From the NCBI GenBank assembly GCA_035041965.1, contig JAPYMA010003029.1, positions 124,001 through 188,000 on the forward strand: a stretch of DNA of 64,000 bases. The letters are read 5' to 3'. A model generated the notes under the pieces. It had not been told where the DNA came from, ran no database searches, and saw only the letters and a list, made by a program, of their open reading frames with translations. Position numbers and translations under genes: made by a program. This document shows, in pieces, positions 38,701 through 50,295 of this stretch; position 1 is the first letter of the stretch, and every line of letters begins with the position of its first letter. Source of the stretch: Anisakis pegreffii (lineage: Eukaryota > Nematoda > Chromadorea > Rhabditida > Anisakidae).

Positions 38701-40180
38701 CGATTCCCGAAAAGATCTCTCGCAATCCAAAAACGCAATAAATCTCACATTAAAACAAATCACATTAAATATTAAAGCCAAAAACATTAAAATAAATCAC
38801 AAACCAGCTCATAAATCTTGATTTATTGCTTTCGATAAGTAGAAAAGGACACGAAAGTGCCAAAAAGTACGTAACGCCATAATATTTCATGTGATCATGA
38901 CCTCATCAAATTACACTTCAATTTATGAGTTATAACTTCTCAATAGATGAGATTTCTCAACGATCGTGCACTTTATGGTTCAATTTAATTTGCTCCAATA
39001 AAACCCTATGAATCATGCAAATATCGCCTGTGCGCTGACCGCAGATTGCCAGAAAAAGCAAAAAATCACAGCAATCCATCAGAGATGATAGATCAAAGCA
39101 CTGAGATGAGATGAATATCCGATTCAAACTAACAGAATATAGTCAAGAATGCCTATTGAACTGTTCGAATACTGTCACGTCAATTCTAATCTCAACAAAT
39201 TATTGCTCAGAACAGCGTATATATCAAGCCTACTGCTCGCCACCAGATAACATACTGAACCAATGAAACGATCAAGAAAAAAACTGATATCTGACTGATG
39301 AATTCCAAACAGAGTATTAGCTAAAAATCCGTTGAGAATAGATCTTCAAATAGAGAGTAACTTATGCAATTATATGCACTACAAGAAAACAATGTGATAA
39401 ACGAGTTACTATCCTATATGGAATTCATCTGTAAAGAATTCATGTTCCTAGCATTCATATCATATCGAATAGAACCTCAACGCGTCAAGTGAAAAAATGG
39501 AAATTACCCTAAGAAAGGGACCCAATTTGAAGGCTGAAACCTTCGAAAGTCGTCCTAAATCAACTCCAATCTAAACATCAGTAAACGAACGTAATCACTG
39601 CGGATTTCTCGGCATTACATCACACAAAATTAACAATTATGTTATAATGAGTAAAGCTGTCGTCGTTAAACATCAAAAACATCCAATTGTGATGTGTAAT
39701 TGAGATGATAACTCAATCAACAGGGAACAGTTCAAAAAATCCGATCGTAAGCCGACCAAAGCTAACAAGATAAAATCGCAGATGAACACGAAGCAACACT
39801 CTTCTCTTCCAGTCAATGAAATTTATAAACCTCATCTTCAAGGATTTGCTATGAGCACAGTGAATTCGCCGCTCATTCGGCACAATCGCCTTTGATGTTT
39901 GTCAAACTTTTAGGTGCCTCATTACATTTGATGATTTAAAACCGTTATTAAAACATTTCACATTTGTTTACTCATCGTCAGTAATCATTTATGTACATTA
40001 AACATTTTATTTCGCTTGTGAGTGCTTGTTTTCGTTCTAATTCAAGTCAAACTGACTTGATTTATAGGATTTTAGGACACGCTCGTGGCTTTCCGCCTTG
40101 TCCATGACACTCAACTTAAAACTCAACACTCACAAATCTCCTCTTATCTCAACTCGATTGGAATGAAACCAGAACAATAG
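35725..40180. other. Non-coding stretch, no gene seen
   Basis: Contains (GAACAGT)3 at 36694-36714 and a short AC run near 36126. Frames are short and unremarkable. No splice-flanked exon or RNA gene was recognised. Confidence 0.5.
36694..36714. repeat. (GAACAGT)3 tandem repeat
   Basis: Three perfect 7-bp units. Confidence 0.9.
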
Positions 40181-40213
40181 CAACAACAGCAACAGCAACA
40201 ACAACAGCAGCAG
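40181..40213. repeat. CAA/CAG-rich microsatellite
   Basis: Mixed run of CAA and CAG trinucleotides. In frame it would code for Gln, but no reading frame extends from it. Confidence 0.85.
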
Positions 40214-40641
40214 TATTCGAACAGCCGCATCAATTTACAGCTGATAAGATTTAAGAAGAGAGTTAGCCAAGCGCAATTGTACACGATCATAGAGATATGG
40301 CGATGAGAAGATTGGTCATTAATTGTGAGCAGTCAGCATAAATTCAAGAACATGAATACATTCACTCAAGTTGAGCGAATATTTCTCAAGTAAAATAAAT
40401 TCGAAGCACTCCAGAAGCTGAAGTTCAAAACACCCTCGAAATAATGATCTTCTTCGGTCAATAAGTAAAGATTCATTCGCATGTTCCAGTGTGATTTCAT
40501 GATTACAGTTACGATTTTAGAATCTCTTCAGCCAGCGCTCTATCAAAGAAATCACCTATAATTTTGAGCAGAAACCAATAACTAAACAATAAGAAGGATG
40601 TCGACCAAGAAAGAATGTGAAATATGTGATTCTATTAATAT

Positions 40642-40665
40642 GGGAGGTGGGGGTGTGGGGGAGGG
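40642..40665 (+). other. G-quadruplex-capable tract
   Basis: The plus strand reads GGG-AGGT-GGGGG-TGT-GGGGG-A-GGG: four G-runs of at least three with loops of 1-4 bases, which satisfies the standard G4 motif. It is the only such tract I noticed in this AT-rich window. Confidence 0.75.
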
Positions 40666-42697
40666 ATTAACAACTCGTAATGAATTGTAACTGCTGATTA
40701 AAAAAATCACCTAACAGTGTAGCACTGCGTTCGGGATCATTGAATCGAAAAACATAAAGCTAACATTCATATGGCTCTAACAATGGAAAGGTGGCTTTTA
40801 AGATCCCAATAGAATCGAAATCCCAAATGTGTGGACTGTTTGAGGCTTAGGCTTAATTGATCACATATTACGATTTAGGCACCGCAATGCACTAGATTAA
40901 CTGTACAAATAGATGAAGACAATTCTTAGCATAAAACTGAGCGTATTCAATTAATTGATAAGATTAATGATAACATCACGAGAGGCCAAGTTATCCGTCT
41001 TAATCAGAGCAGTTGGCTAGAACTAAATTTGCTTCTATCAGCAGAATTTCCTAACAACCAGTCAGCTCAGAAATATAACTTGAACTGGTTATGAGATATA
41101 TTATGAAATCACATCACATCATTATGTAGGGCATTTTTTCGACGCAATTCTCCGGGATTTGTCGTGATATTATAACGAATCGTCACGTCAATAAAGTCCA
41201 TAAAATTGCACTTTCTCGCTGACAATTGCAATTAATCTCAAATAATCATTAACTTACACAATGCATTCAACTCACCTCTCTTGTGAACGTTATTATAGGC
41301 AAATACTCAGTCAAATCGTTGAGAATATTCATTGGGGAATTATCGTGCAAACTGTCGAATTTAATCCGAAAACACGCTTCCAGGCTTCAGATATAGCAAA
41401 ATAGGTATTGAAATGATGTGATTTCCGATGGAGTTGTGTATATTTTCAAATGAATTTTATCAGAGATAAGAATTCATGAACTGATTCATCTGATATGGAA
41501 GGAACGACTACACTACAGAAAATCACACTCGGGTGCACAGCCACAGAATCTGACTAATTCTATTAGCGAATGAAACTGGCTTGATTAGGCTAACTGGATT
41601 TTGTATGTGAATGGTATGTAACGATGTAACGATCAAATTTCTCATTTCATTTATGCCCTTAAACATTCAGTTCTCCAGTTCTATTGAATAGATTCTAATA
41701 ATTTCACAGCACACACTAGCTAGTCACGCTTGATGAAGAGTTTCATTGGCTTAAACAACATGTTATTAATGAAATTACACAAATCTCCGATCAGCAAAAA
41801 GGAGAAAACGAATTGGCAGAGAAGAAAAACTGAATAATTTTTGTAGAATCTGATGAATACAGGATGAGTTCGCAACATTTTATCTTACAAGACGTTCACA
41901 GTTGGCAATTCCGTAATCGATGGATCGAGTTTAATCCAACCAATTTAAGATAATTCAACAAGATTTCACCGCTTACCTAAACTCCTACAAAGTGAGCATG
42001 CTAATTGTAAGAATAATTTACAACTGCCAATATAGCAGATTAATGTATAGGAAGCTCAAATGAAATTCTGTGATTATGAGGGAAGAAACATTCACAAGCT
42101 CAAATGAAAAAACTTACATTTGCTCACGATCAGTCAAATCTCAGTCTTTTAATTCTGGCCAACATGCAGACGATTCGAATTGACTAGATTGGTCAATTGG
42201 AGTAGAGCATTAAACGTTGAGTTACTAGTACAATGCCTTTACGCAATGATTACACGCAATTGATGGGGTCATTATTGTTGTATAATAATATGGCTACGGC
42301 TATGATCACATTATCTTGTCATGCTACTGTGATAGATGGAATCTTTCGAAAAACCACTTTTTTTTAAAGCTCAAAAACATCTTAAACACATAATTGCACT
42401 CGGTTATCCGGTCATTTTGTGGAGAGCATTCGCAATTTTTTGCAATTTATCATACATCATTCATAACAACTCCCATGCTTTCGTCCATCATTCATAAACG
42501 AAAATCAGTGAAAATACAGCCAGCAATCCCTCTTGAATCAGTTATATAAACATAGTCGAATACGCTCTGAAATGAGCCGATGAATATTCCAAGCGCGTAG
42601 TGTTATATATCTATGAACTTATTTCATCTAATGAAATCCTCAAAACCGATATCTGGGGGCTCAGCCGGTGATAGGAATGATAGTCATAACTAGTGTT
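40666..42697. other. Non-coding stretch, no gene seen
   Basis: AT-rich, no repeats of note, no exon-like frame. Confidence 0.5.
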
Positions 42698-42752
42698 CGT
42701 CGGGGAACGGGGTCCCCGTCGAGGACCCCGGGGAGCGCTCCCACCCGCGCAA
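42698..42752. other. Extremely GC-rich 55-bp island with stacked palindromes
   Basis: About 80% G+C against an AT-rich background. It contains an 8-bp stem CGGGGTCC/GGACCCCG with a 7-base loop (42708-42730), directly followed by a perfect 12-bp palindrome GGGAGCGCTCCC (42731-42742). Near-identical words TAGTCATAAC (42681-42690) and TAGTCACAAA (42759-42768) flank it and might be remains of a target-site duplication. Its origin is unknown: foreign insertion, element terminus, or structured RNA or DNA. Confidence 0.7.
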
Positions 42753-42783
42753 TTAAGTTAGTCACAAACTTTCAACACTTCAG

Positions 42784-42849
42784 ATGCGCCAATCTAAATG
42801 TATTACCATTGAGCCGGGGCTTGAAACAGTATTCGAAAGTTGTTTGTTG
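42784..42849 (+). CDS. Weak exon candidate, unknown gene
   Basis: An acceptor-like CAACACTTCAG precedes ATG at 42784. Twenty-two codons (MRQSKCITIEPGLETV...) run to a donor-like TTG|GTAAAA, phase 0. Just downstream a different frame is open without stops over about 43 codons (42863-43075) and reads like protein (ITDLIAFIECLKLKN, then LTHVNGIALVAG). Together these may be remains of a mobile-element gene or a small split gene. No family is recognised. Confidence 0.15.
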
Positions 42850-43163
42850 GTAAAATAATGATTTGTTTTGCACAGTTTCGGTTAAATCTTTTGATAAAAT
42901 CGATAGAAATACGCGATCACAGACAACACTGCTAACAGATAATCGTATTACTGATTTGATTGCCTTTATTGAATGTCTGAAATTGAAAAATGTTTTTTCT
43001 ACATTAACACATGTAAATGGCATTGCGCTTGTTGCTGGTGTGTTTTGTTCAATTCATAGGATTACTTCTTGGTGAATCCATATATGTGGATGATAAAATG
43101 TTTTGACAAATGACAAAATATGAGGCAATGAAGATTTTCCATCTAAAAAACAAACGCAAAAAT

Positions 43164-43300
43164 GTCTCAATTTCCGTGCACTGCATTTAAGACTTCTTGG
43201 ATTAAGAAGTCACTTCATCGAGACTAGACTAATTTAAGCACATAACAAGTTGAAAGGAATCGCATGACACTGTCTTGATCGTCCACTCACAAATTACTCA
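43164..43300 (+). repeat. Repeat segment alpha, copy 1
   Basis: Diverged copy of 44934-45077. Shared words include GTCTCAATTTCC, CTTGGATTAA, GTCACTTCATCGA and GAATCGCATGACACT. It directly abuts segment beta copy 1. Small insertions and deletions and many substitutions show an older duplication than the 34.6/35.6-kb pair. Confidence 0.85.
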
Positions 43301-43405
43301 TCAGACTGCTCTAATTCGAACGAACGATCCAGATCTATTGCTCAAAACCAGCAGCAAGTGAACAGTCCAGAGAGGTCAAGAAATGCTTTCTTATCACTGG
43401 AAATG
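43299..43405 (+). repeat. Repeat segment beta, copy 1
   Basis: Matches 43871-43979: CATCAGACTGCTCTAA, CGAACGAACGATCCAGAT, AGTCCAGAGAGGTCAAGAAA. Copy 1 has an extra CAG and lacks four bases relative to copy 2. It begins where segment alpha ends. Confidence 0.9.
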
Positions 43406-43870
43406 TTTTCAAACAAGTAAAATTTCACGGAAAGCAACTAAAGTTCATGCAGAAAAACTTGTAAATGCGTGGAAAAAAACGAAAACACTCTCGAAAAACA
43501 ATCATTCTATCCGAAATCAAACTATCGAAATAACAAGAATCGATGGAATCTCCAAATAATCGTCTATAGAAGAACGTTCATCAACTGCTAAATATCAAAA
43601 CTCAAAATTTTCATTTTATTCTTTCGCTTATTTGCTCTTTGCTTTTGCCTTTCAGTAGTTGCTCCCGTGTTTTCAACACTGCTATCATTTGACGATATTC
43701 TACGAGTTTGCTATTTGACGACGACAAAACTGTCATCTGAAGGACCAAATGAGAACTATTTGAGTAGCCAAAAGCGATTGCCCCTTCTTTTACCTACATA
43801 CATATCTTTTCAACACATCGTTTACTAGCTCATCTATTTCACAGCCACAGAATTATGGCCATATCAAAAT

Positions 43871-43979
43871 CATCAGACTGCTCTAACTCGAACGAACGAT
43901 CCAGATTTATTGCTCAAAACCAGCAAGTGAACAAACAGTCCAGAGAGGTCAAGAAATGCTTTCTTATCACTGAAAATGC
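43871..43979 (+). repeat. Repeat segment beta, copy 2
   Basis: Second copy of 43299-43405, same strand, here without the alpha segment before it. Its 5' boundary is sharp. Confidence 0.9.
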
Positions 43980-44602
43980 TTTCTTACTGTTTACCATCAA
44001 TGCCTTTTATTACTCTTTATCGACAATCAACAATAATGTAGGTGGTGGTTGGCTCATGAATTACCCGAAAGACAGTCGTCATGAAAGCAGAACGGTGGCT
44101 GTGTCGATGTAATCAAATTATCTAATTTGTTTATGTTCTTCAATCCGAATTTATACAAGAAAGTGGGTAAAAAAAGGGGAATGTCAGTCAAAATCACTCA
44201 TTTCTCAATTTTTTTACATTCCTAGAAAAATATCTCACGTCTCTGTGGACATTTATTTATTGATGCCCTTCCTTGCTCAAGTTTTTTGGTTGAGTCAAAA
44301 TAATACACAACACTCAAACGTTCTGAAAAAAAAATAAATGAAATATGACGAGAAGAAATTTTGACAGATTGCTAACTCTGAATGTTATAATTGTTTGTTT
44401 CGTGTTGGCTTGTTGGTGCATTATGGAGGATGTTTGGTGAAAAATGTGAAGAAATAATTAGTGAAAGTCAAGAACTGAGATGAGACCTTTGAAAAAGTCT
44501 TCTTCACAATTCAAGAAATCTCAGCAAATTCCATGTGAAAATGTGCTAGACTGTCATAAGAGCCAATGTCTAATTATCAACTTATTCAGACATTTTCCAA
44601 TG

Positions 44603-44637
44603 AAAAACAACCACTCTGAACAAGAGTGGTTGTTTTT
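44603..44637. repeat. Perfect 14-bp inverted repeat beside repeat gamma
   Basis: Arms AAAAACAACCACTC (44603-44616) and GAGTGGTTGTTTTT (44624-44637), loop of 7. It ends four bases before the start of repeat segment gamma (44642), so it may mark an element end. The other gamma copy lacks it. Confidence 0.9.
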
Positions 44638-44641
44638 GCTA

Positions 44642-44818
44642 CTCACGGATTTTTAGATATCCGCTCAATGCAAAAACTCAATTTGGTTGTCACAACGAAC
44701 TACTACATCAATTCACTTTCAGTTGTAATCACTAAACAAATAAGCTATTATTTGCAGAGACAGATGGGCATTTACCCTATCGCTATCGCTACTCAATGGA
44801 ATAGCGGAATCATTAATT
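44642..44818 (+). repeat. Repeat segment gamma, copy 1
   Basis: Matches 45911-46080 at high identity with small indels. Shared blocks: CTCACGGATTTTTAGATATC, AAATAAGCTATTATTTGCAG, GGAATCATTAATT. It is followed by sequence that leads into segment alpha copy 2. Confidence 0.9.
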
Positions 44819-44933
44819 GAACAAGAGTTGAACGATTTCTCAACAGATTCAGATGAATTTTCAGATGACACAATGTTGCAAAATCACAGTCCAGAACTGG
44901 AACTTATTTCGAGAACACAGATAAAGTCCGATA

Positions 44934-45077
44934 GTCTCAATTTCCATGAAATGCATTCAAGACTACTTGGATTAATATGTCACTTCATCGAATATGTCAC
45001 TAGACTCATTTAAGCTTAACAAATTGAAACGAATCGCATGACACTCTCTTGATCGCCCAGTCGTCACAAATTATTTA
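44934..45077 (+). repeat. Repeat segment alpha, copy 2
   Basis: Diverged second copy of 43164-43300. Between gamma copy 1 and this segment lies an open frame (44828-45013) rich in Asp, Glu and Ser (STDSDEFSDD). It continues into the repeat and could be a fragment of an element-encoded protein; this is inference. Confidence 0.85.
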
Positions 45078-45910
45078 TCTGCCTCACTATCTGTTAGTAA
45101 CATTATTTTGCTTGTAATAAAAGAATAAGCCTAAGCCAAACTTCCTTCTGTCTCAATCGTGCCAACTTCCTCCTATACCTCTCCCAACTATTCAGCTAAC
45201 CACTGCACAATTTGTTTCCTTTTTTTGCAAAATGTTTTCTGTTAATGGCATTTCATGTAAGGCGATGAATTCCAATTGAATCAAGCGTTACCTTCTTTGA
45301 AAATTCCAGTAGTGAGCGCATGATTAGATTCCAGTTTCATACTGAGTCGGACTCAACGAAAAATGTCATTCGTTTGGTGGTATCATCCATTCAGCTCATT
45401 GATTCGTCGTCACTCCTGTTGAAAGTCTCGCTGATGACGTTTACAACAAACGATATATAAACAAGAAGCAACAGAGATTACCAACTACGGAAATTCATTA
45501 CCAAAACGGCAGTAGGAAAAAGAGAAATTGACGAATCTCTGATTACTTCCACCATCTGACTAGATTCATTGTTGACGAATGAATTTCACAATTGAATTGA
45601 TTGGTTGGAATGTCAAGCCAAACCAACCGATATAAGATCTCAATAAAGCAACTCATGAAGACCAGATTATCCAGGCGAATGTTCTCCAAAAAAAATTCTC
45701 AAAATCTGCTCGTGACAAAACAAAACCTGGCTATTGATATTACATCTACTATTGGGCACCACACAAATATCCATTTCAAAGGAAACATCATTCATTCATT
45801 TCGTTCAATCCATCGCAGTATTCAATTCATTCCATTGAATTCCACGAATGCTTAGTTCCCTGGGATGCTCGGCTCGGATTTATAGGAATCTTCCTTCTCT
45901 ACGCTTGCTG

Positions 45911-46080
45911 CTCACGGATTTTTAGATATCCGCTCAATACAAAAACTCCATTTGGTTGTCACAACTAATTACTACATCAATTCACTTTTAGTTATAATCA
46001 TTACACAAATAAGCTATTATTTGCAGAGACAGATGGGCACTTCCCCTATCGCTACTTAATGATATAACGGAATCATTAAT
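45911..46080 (+). repeat. Repeat segment gamma, copy 2
   Basis: Second copy of 44642-44818. It ends exactly where the 46081-46116 inverted repeat starts, so both gamma copies have a hairpin at one end, copy 1 on the left and copy 2 on the right. Confidence 0.9.
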
Positions 46081-46116
46081 TCGCTACTGATCAAATAACT
46101 AGTGATTCAGTAGCGA
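46081..46116. repeat. Inverted repeat, 10-bp arms, in a GATAGC-rich zone
   Basis: TCGCTACTGA (46081-46090) and TCAGTAGCGA (46107-46116). It is followed to about 46200 by reiterated TAGCGA and CGATAG words. Confidence 0.85.
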
Positions 46117-46359
46117 TTACGCTGCACTAGTAATGATTCATTCGTAAGTGATTCGATAGCGACAGCAATAATAGCGATAGTGACGATAGCCGAAGTGCCG
46201 ATCGCTGATCATACGTGATCATAGACAACGACTATATGTAGTAGTGTATCATGCTGATTGATGTGCTGAACTGAACATGTTCATCAAAATATATCAACAA
46301 ACAGTTCAAGAAGAACTTATCGCAAGCGACTGACTAGGTCCGGTGTTGGATACTGTACA

Positions 46360-46434
46360 CACACTTCAAGACTCGGTCTACGATTGCAACGTGACGATTC
46401 AACGTTGCAATCGTAGACCGAGTCTTGAAGTGTG
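46360..46434. repeat. Perfect 33-bp inverted repeat with 9-base loop
   Basis: Arm 1 spans 46360-46392 and arm 2 spans 46402-46434. Every one of the 33 bases pairs, around the loop GACGATTCA. The arms begin CACACTTCAAGACTCGG and are richer in G+C than the flanks. A transcript would fold into a 75-nt hairpin, the size of a microRNA precursor but without its usual mismatches. Perfect arms imply very recent origin, gene conversion between arms, or selection. No target-site duplication is seen. Confidence 0.97.
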
Positions 46435-46651
46435 CTTCATTTTACCGTAACAGTCAGCTCACTGATTGGTTCCTGTATCGCTCACAGCACTTTTAATTGG
46501 CCAATTCTTACAGGGCAATTCCTGCTCTTAACAATAACTCCTCCTCCTTCTCCACAACAACCTATAATCTATGAATAATCTCACAACTGATTTACGCAGT
46601 TTCCTTCGATAACCGTTCAAATTACTTCGGCGTTCGCTTGGCTGTTTAAGA

Positions 46652-46735
46652 TTAAGTAACTTCAGTAAGATTAATAAGTAAGTAATTACGATTTCAGTAA
46701 GTAATTTCAGTAATTAATTAATTAAGTAATTACGA
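46652..46735. repeat. Degenerate AAGTAATT-rich repeat tract
   Basis: Reiterated AAGTAA, CAGTAAG and TTAATTAA words, with AAGTAATTACGAT present twice. Confidence 0.75.
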
Positions 46736-47967
46736 TCTTCACACATTCTTTGTTCTAATCATTTGATTAAATCTTCATCTAGGGAATGTTTGCTCTTTTG
46801 TACAATAAGCGTACAATAATTCAAAACTAATTTCTCGCCTGATCCCCCGTTTCGTTCCAAATCATTCTTCTGGAAGAAAACTTATCGATGCACACTTGAT
46901 AGAAACTACGACTTAACCAAAATATATCCAAAACATGCGACTGCTATCCATGAAATTGCAATGAATGATAAACTGATAACAGAAAAGGAAACATCTCAAA
47001 ACGAATTCGTACATGAGAAAATTTCTCACACGAAACAAAGACCTGACGCATAAAAGTAGACTTCGTGTCATTTCTAACAATACGTATCAAATCATCAAAC
47101 ACACGAATAATCTCAAATTGAAAAATGCTTCAACCACTACTCATATTTTATAGATATAATCTAAATCAAATTCCATCAAGTCACTAATTGAATTCTTTTG
47201 TATGACTTAAAATTCCATAACCAACTATTAATCTCTTCAATGTAATTAGCGCTTTTTTAAAATATCTCCAGCAAAAGCAGACCACATTAACTGATTGTAA
47301 CATCAACGGAATACTCGCTTTCATTCATCTTCTTTTTAGTGTTTTTATCCGCTCGAATCTCATTAACTAAACAAGAAATATTCAATGGATTCATTAGAAG
47401 CTTACCAAAAGAACAATGCTGCTGACAACACAATATGCTACTCAAAATAAATTCAAATTGAAGACATACGAATGCTCTGATACTCAATGTTAAAAAAAAC
47501 GACTCTATAGAAATGATAGAAAAACCTCATAACGGAAACTCAAACAACACAATTCAAGCAAGAGGAACTAACATAAATGGATAGCATATCACTATTTTAA
47601 CTTAACGAAGAGACATTGACGATCAGATAGAATTCATCTGGCTGGGGTTCGGTTACACTCTATGTGGTAACTCTATTACTCAATTCTCAATCGTGATAAG
47701 ATACTACACTAACGTAAGGAGAAATTTCATTTACTAATGATAATTCAATTTCCATAACAACATTTCATTTCATGTCATTTCTTATCCAACAGCTGCACAA
47801 TAACAGGAACATAACAGGAACAAGCAGTCTTTTTTTCAGAAACAAATTCTGAACGAAACAGACGAGTGAAAAAAATTTGAGTAATGAAAATCACATTGAA
47901 TCCTCAAATTAAATTGCAATTTTACGACTTTGAAGCCTAATTAATCTGAGCAGATTAGATGACGAAT

Positions 47968-47994
<27 letters not shown>
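47968..47994. repeat. (TG)13 microsatellite
   Basis: Uninterrupted TG run of 27 bases, the longest dinucleotide repeat in the window. Confidence 0.97.
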
Positions 47995-47999
<5 letters not shown>

Positions 48000-49835
48000 G
48001 AGTTTAGGGATAGCACCATCAGGAAACATTTCCTGTGTGTTTCTACAGAGAAATTTAATCATGAAATCATACTGAATCCGCACTGAAACTTAATCTCAAT
48101 CCACACTGAAATTCTATCTCAACATAATATTCCGTGAAAATCTTCTCTGCTACGGCAAATTTGAACATACAAAAGCTTCAATTCGATAGGACAAATGTAC
48201 ACATGCACAATCACAGCTACTTGATTAATCAGAACCAAATACTTCCATACTTCTGAACATGCCTCTTTATTCGAATATTTCTGCACTTTTCTATAACAAA
48301 TTTGTATTTTTGAGAACTTTTCAAATATTGTCCATGTTTCACTACTAATCGTAAGAATCTCCTACAATGTCTCACAGCCAGCCAAATCCCATTTGAACAC
48401 ACCGATTCTCAGTCAAATCAAATGATGCGCAAATCACGCTCACGGCTGGATTATTCCATTTTGAATGAAAGGAATTAAGTTGTCACGATTTTCATTTGAA
48501 TCAAATTCTCTAAATCTCGTTCGATCTCAGCCACCTATGCCATGAGCTCGTTTTTAAACAAAAAAGACAACGTGATTCCAGTCGAAACCACCATTCTGCC
48601 GACATTCGATACTCGACTGTTCTCGCATCATATTTGGATCATTCATGAGCTCAAAACCAAAATGAACCAACGAACAAACTCAAACCGACTGCAAAAATCT
48701 CAACGTCTGATCAATAAATTACTTACATTCAGCAACAGCTTACGACGTTCCAGATTTCTATGACGAAACATTTTGATTGATGCGGCCGGTCGAAATGAAG
48801 CTTGAAGCTAGTAGCAAGTAGTGCCTGCCGACTGATAGGAATGAAGCAAAGCGACAGGCAGAAGCTTTTAGGCCAACAACGAATCAAAAGTCAACTTATG
48901 ACTTTTACTAATCCTGCAGAAACCGATTGGAACGAGAGCAGACAAACGAAATAACGAGAAATGGAGTCGAGAAATTGAGTCGTGGTCGCATTCGATGGTA
49001 GTAGTAGTAAGTAATAAGCTGTAAACCAAATGACTAACAAACACAAGCTAACTTCTTCTATCGACTCTTTTTAGTGTTTAGTGAGAAAATTTTTGAGTTC
49101 ATGCAATATCATTATAAGTTTACAAATGTGTACACACATCTATGTGCGTGTTGTTGACTTCTATCAATGATGAATTATTGTGTGTGTTTGTGTGTGCTTT
49201 TGGACAAAACTTTGAACAATATTCAATTGAAATTCTCAAAACTTCATTCATATTCTCTCACATATTCGTGTTCTCAACTAGCATTATATCAACTGCTATT
49301 TGCAAAGGTAAATGATAACGAATCACGTGAACATTATGGTGACTGACATTCATATTTTTTCCAGAATGACAGCATTATCAGTAAGATAGTGATAAATGAT
49401 AATGAAGATAATGCAAAATTACTTAAGAATTCGAACGAAAAAAACGCATGTACGATATAAAGTAGAATGGAAGTGAATTTGGGAGAATGCATTGAGAAAT
49501 AATTTCATTCAGTAGTAGTAAATTGGTCACTCTCTCGGCCATCAGTCATCAATTAGCTCTTTTGCTTGCTATTTCTGCTCTCAAAAGATTTCTTCGAAAG
49601 CATTTAACTCCTTCTAAAGTATTACTATGAATTCATGTGATCGATGGGAAATTTGTACGAGTCACGAGAGTTAATGAGTAGAGTGGCTTTGCAATGAATT
49701 GACTAACTAGTAAGAGCGATTTTATAAGATACCAATAAGTGAATGTTTGAATCGAACTAATTGACGGGAAGATTTCTTAGAATGTAACACACTAAGTGCT
49801 GAATGTTGCTGATATGACAAAGCACGAAAGTGGTA

Positions 49836-49910
49836 ATATGATAGCAAAAAAAAACTCCCTCACATATAACTGAACAAGTTAAAATCAAACTTGAATGTGA
49901 CCTAATGGAA
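49836..49910 (+). repeat. ~75-bp dispersed repeat, copy A
   Basis: Matches 50296-50371 with moderate divergence. Shared words include AAACTCCCTCACA, TGAACAAGTTAAAAT and GTNACCTAAT. Boundaries are approximate. Confidence 0.7.
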
Positions 49911-50295
49911 TGAAGTGCTGCTGATGTTGCAAGATGATGAAAGAAACCAGTCGATCTTATTGGCCTTTATTACGAATCGTGAGAATGAAATGAAGATGAC
50001 TAGAGCATCCATTAGCTGAATTCAACAAGAGCTGTTGACTCAAAATGAAGACAGATACACCACCACATTTCACTTGGATATAAAGCTAACTCGTAACAAC
50101 AGCAGTAAGAAAGTAACAATGAAAATTGGCCATAGCTACTGCCTAGCTCACAATCAGCAAATTGTTCAGCTTCGCATCGAAACTTAGCACTTAGAATTAA
50201 ACGTAAACACTGAATCGAAATTATGTATGAAATTTCTTCGGTTGGCCTAGAATCATTTCAGACTGTCCACAGGGTATTTGCATAACATTTGAATG

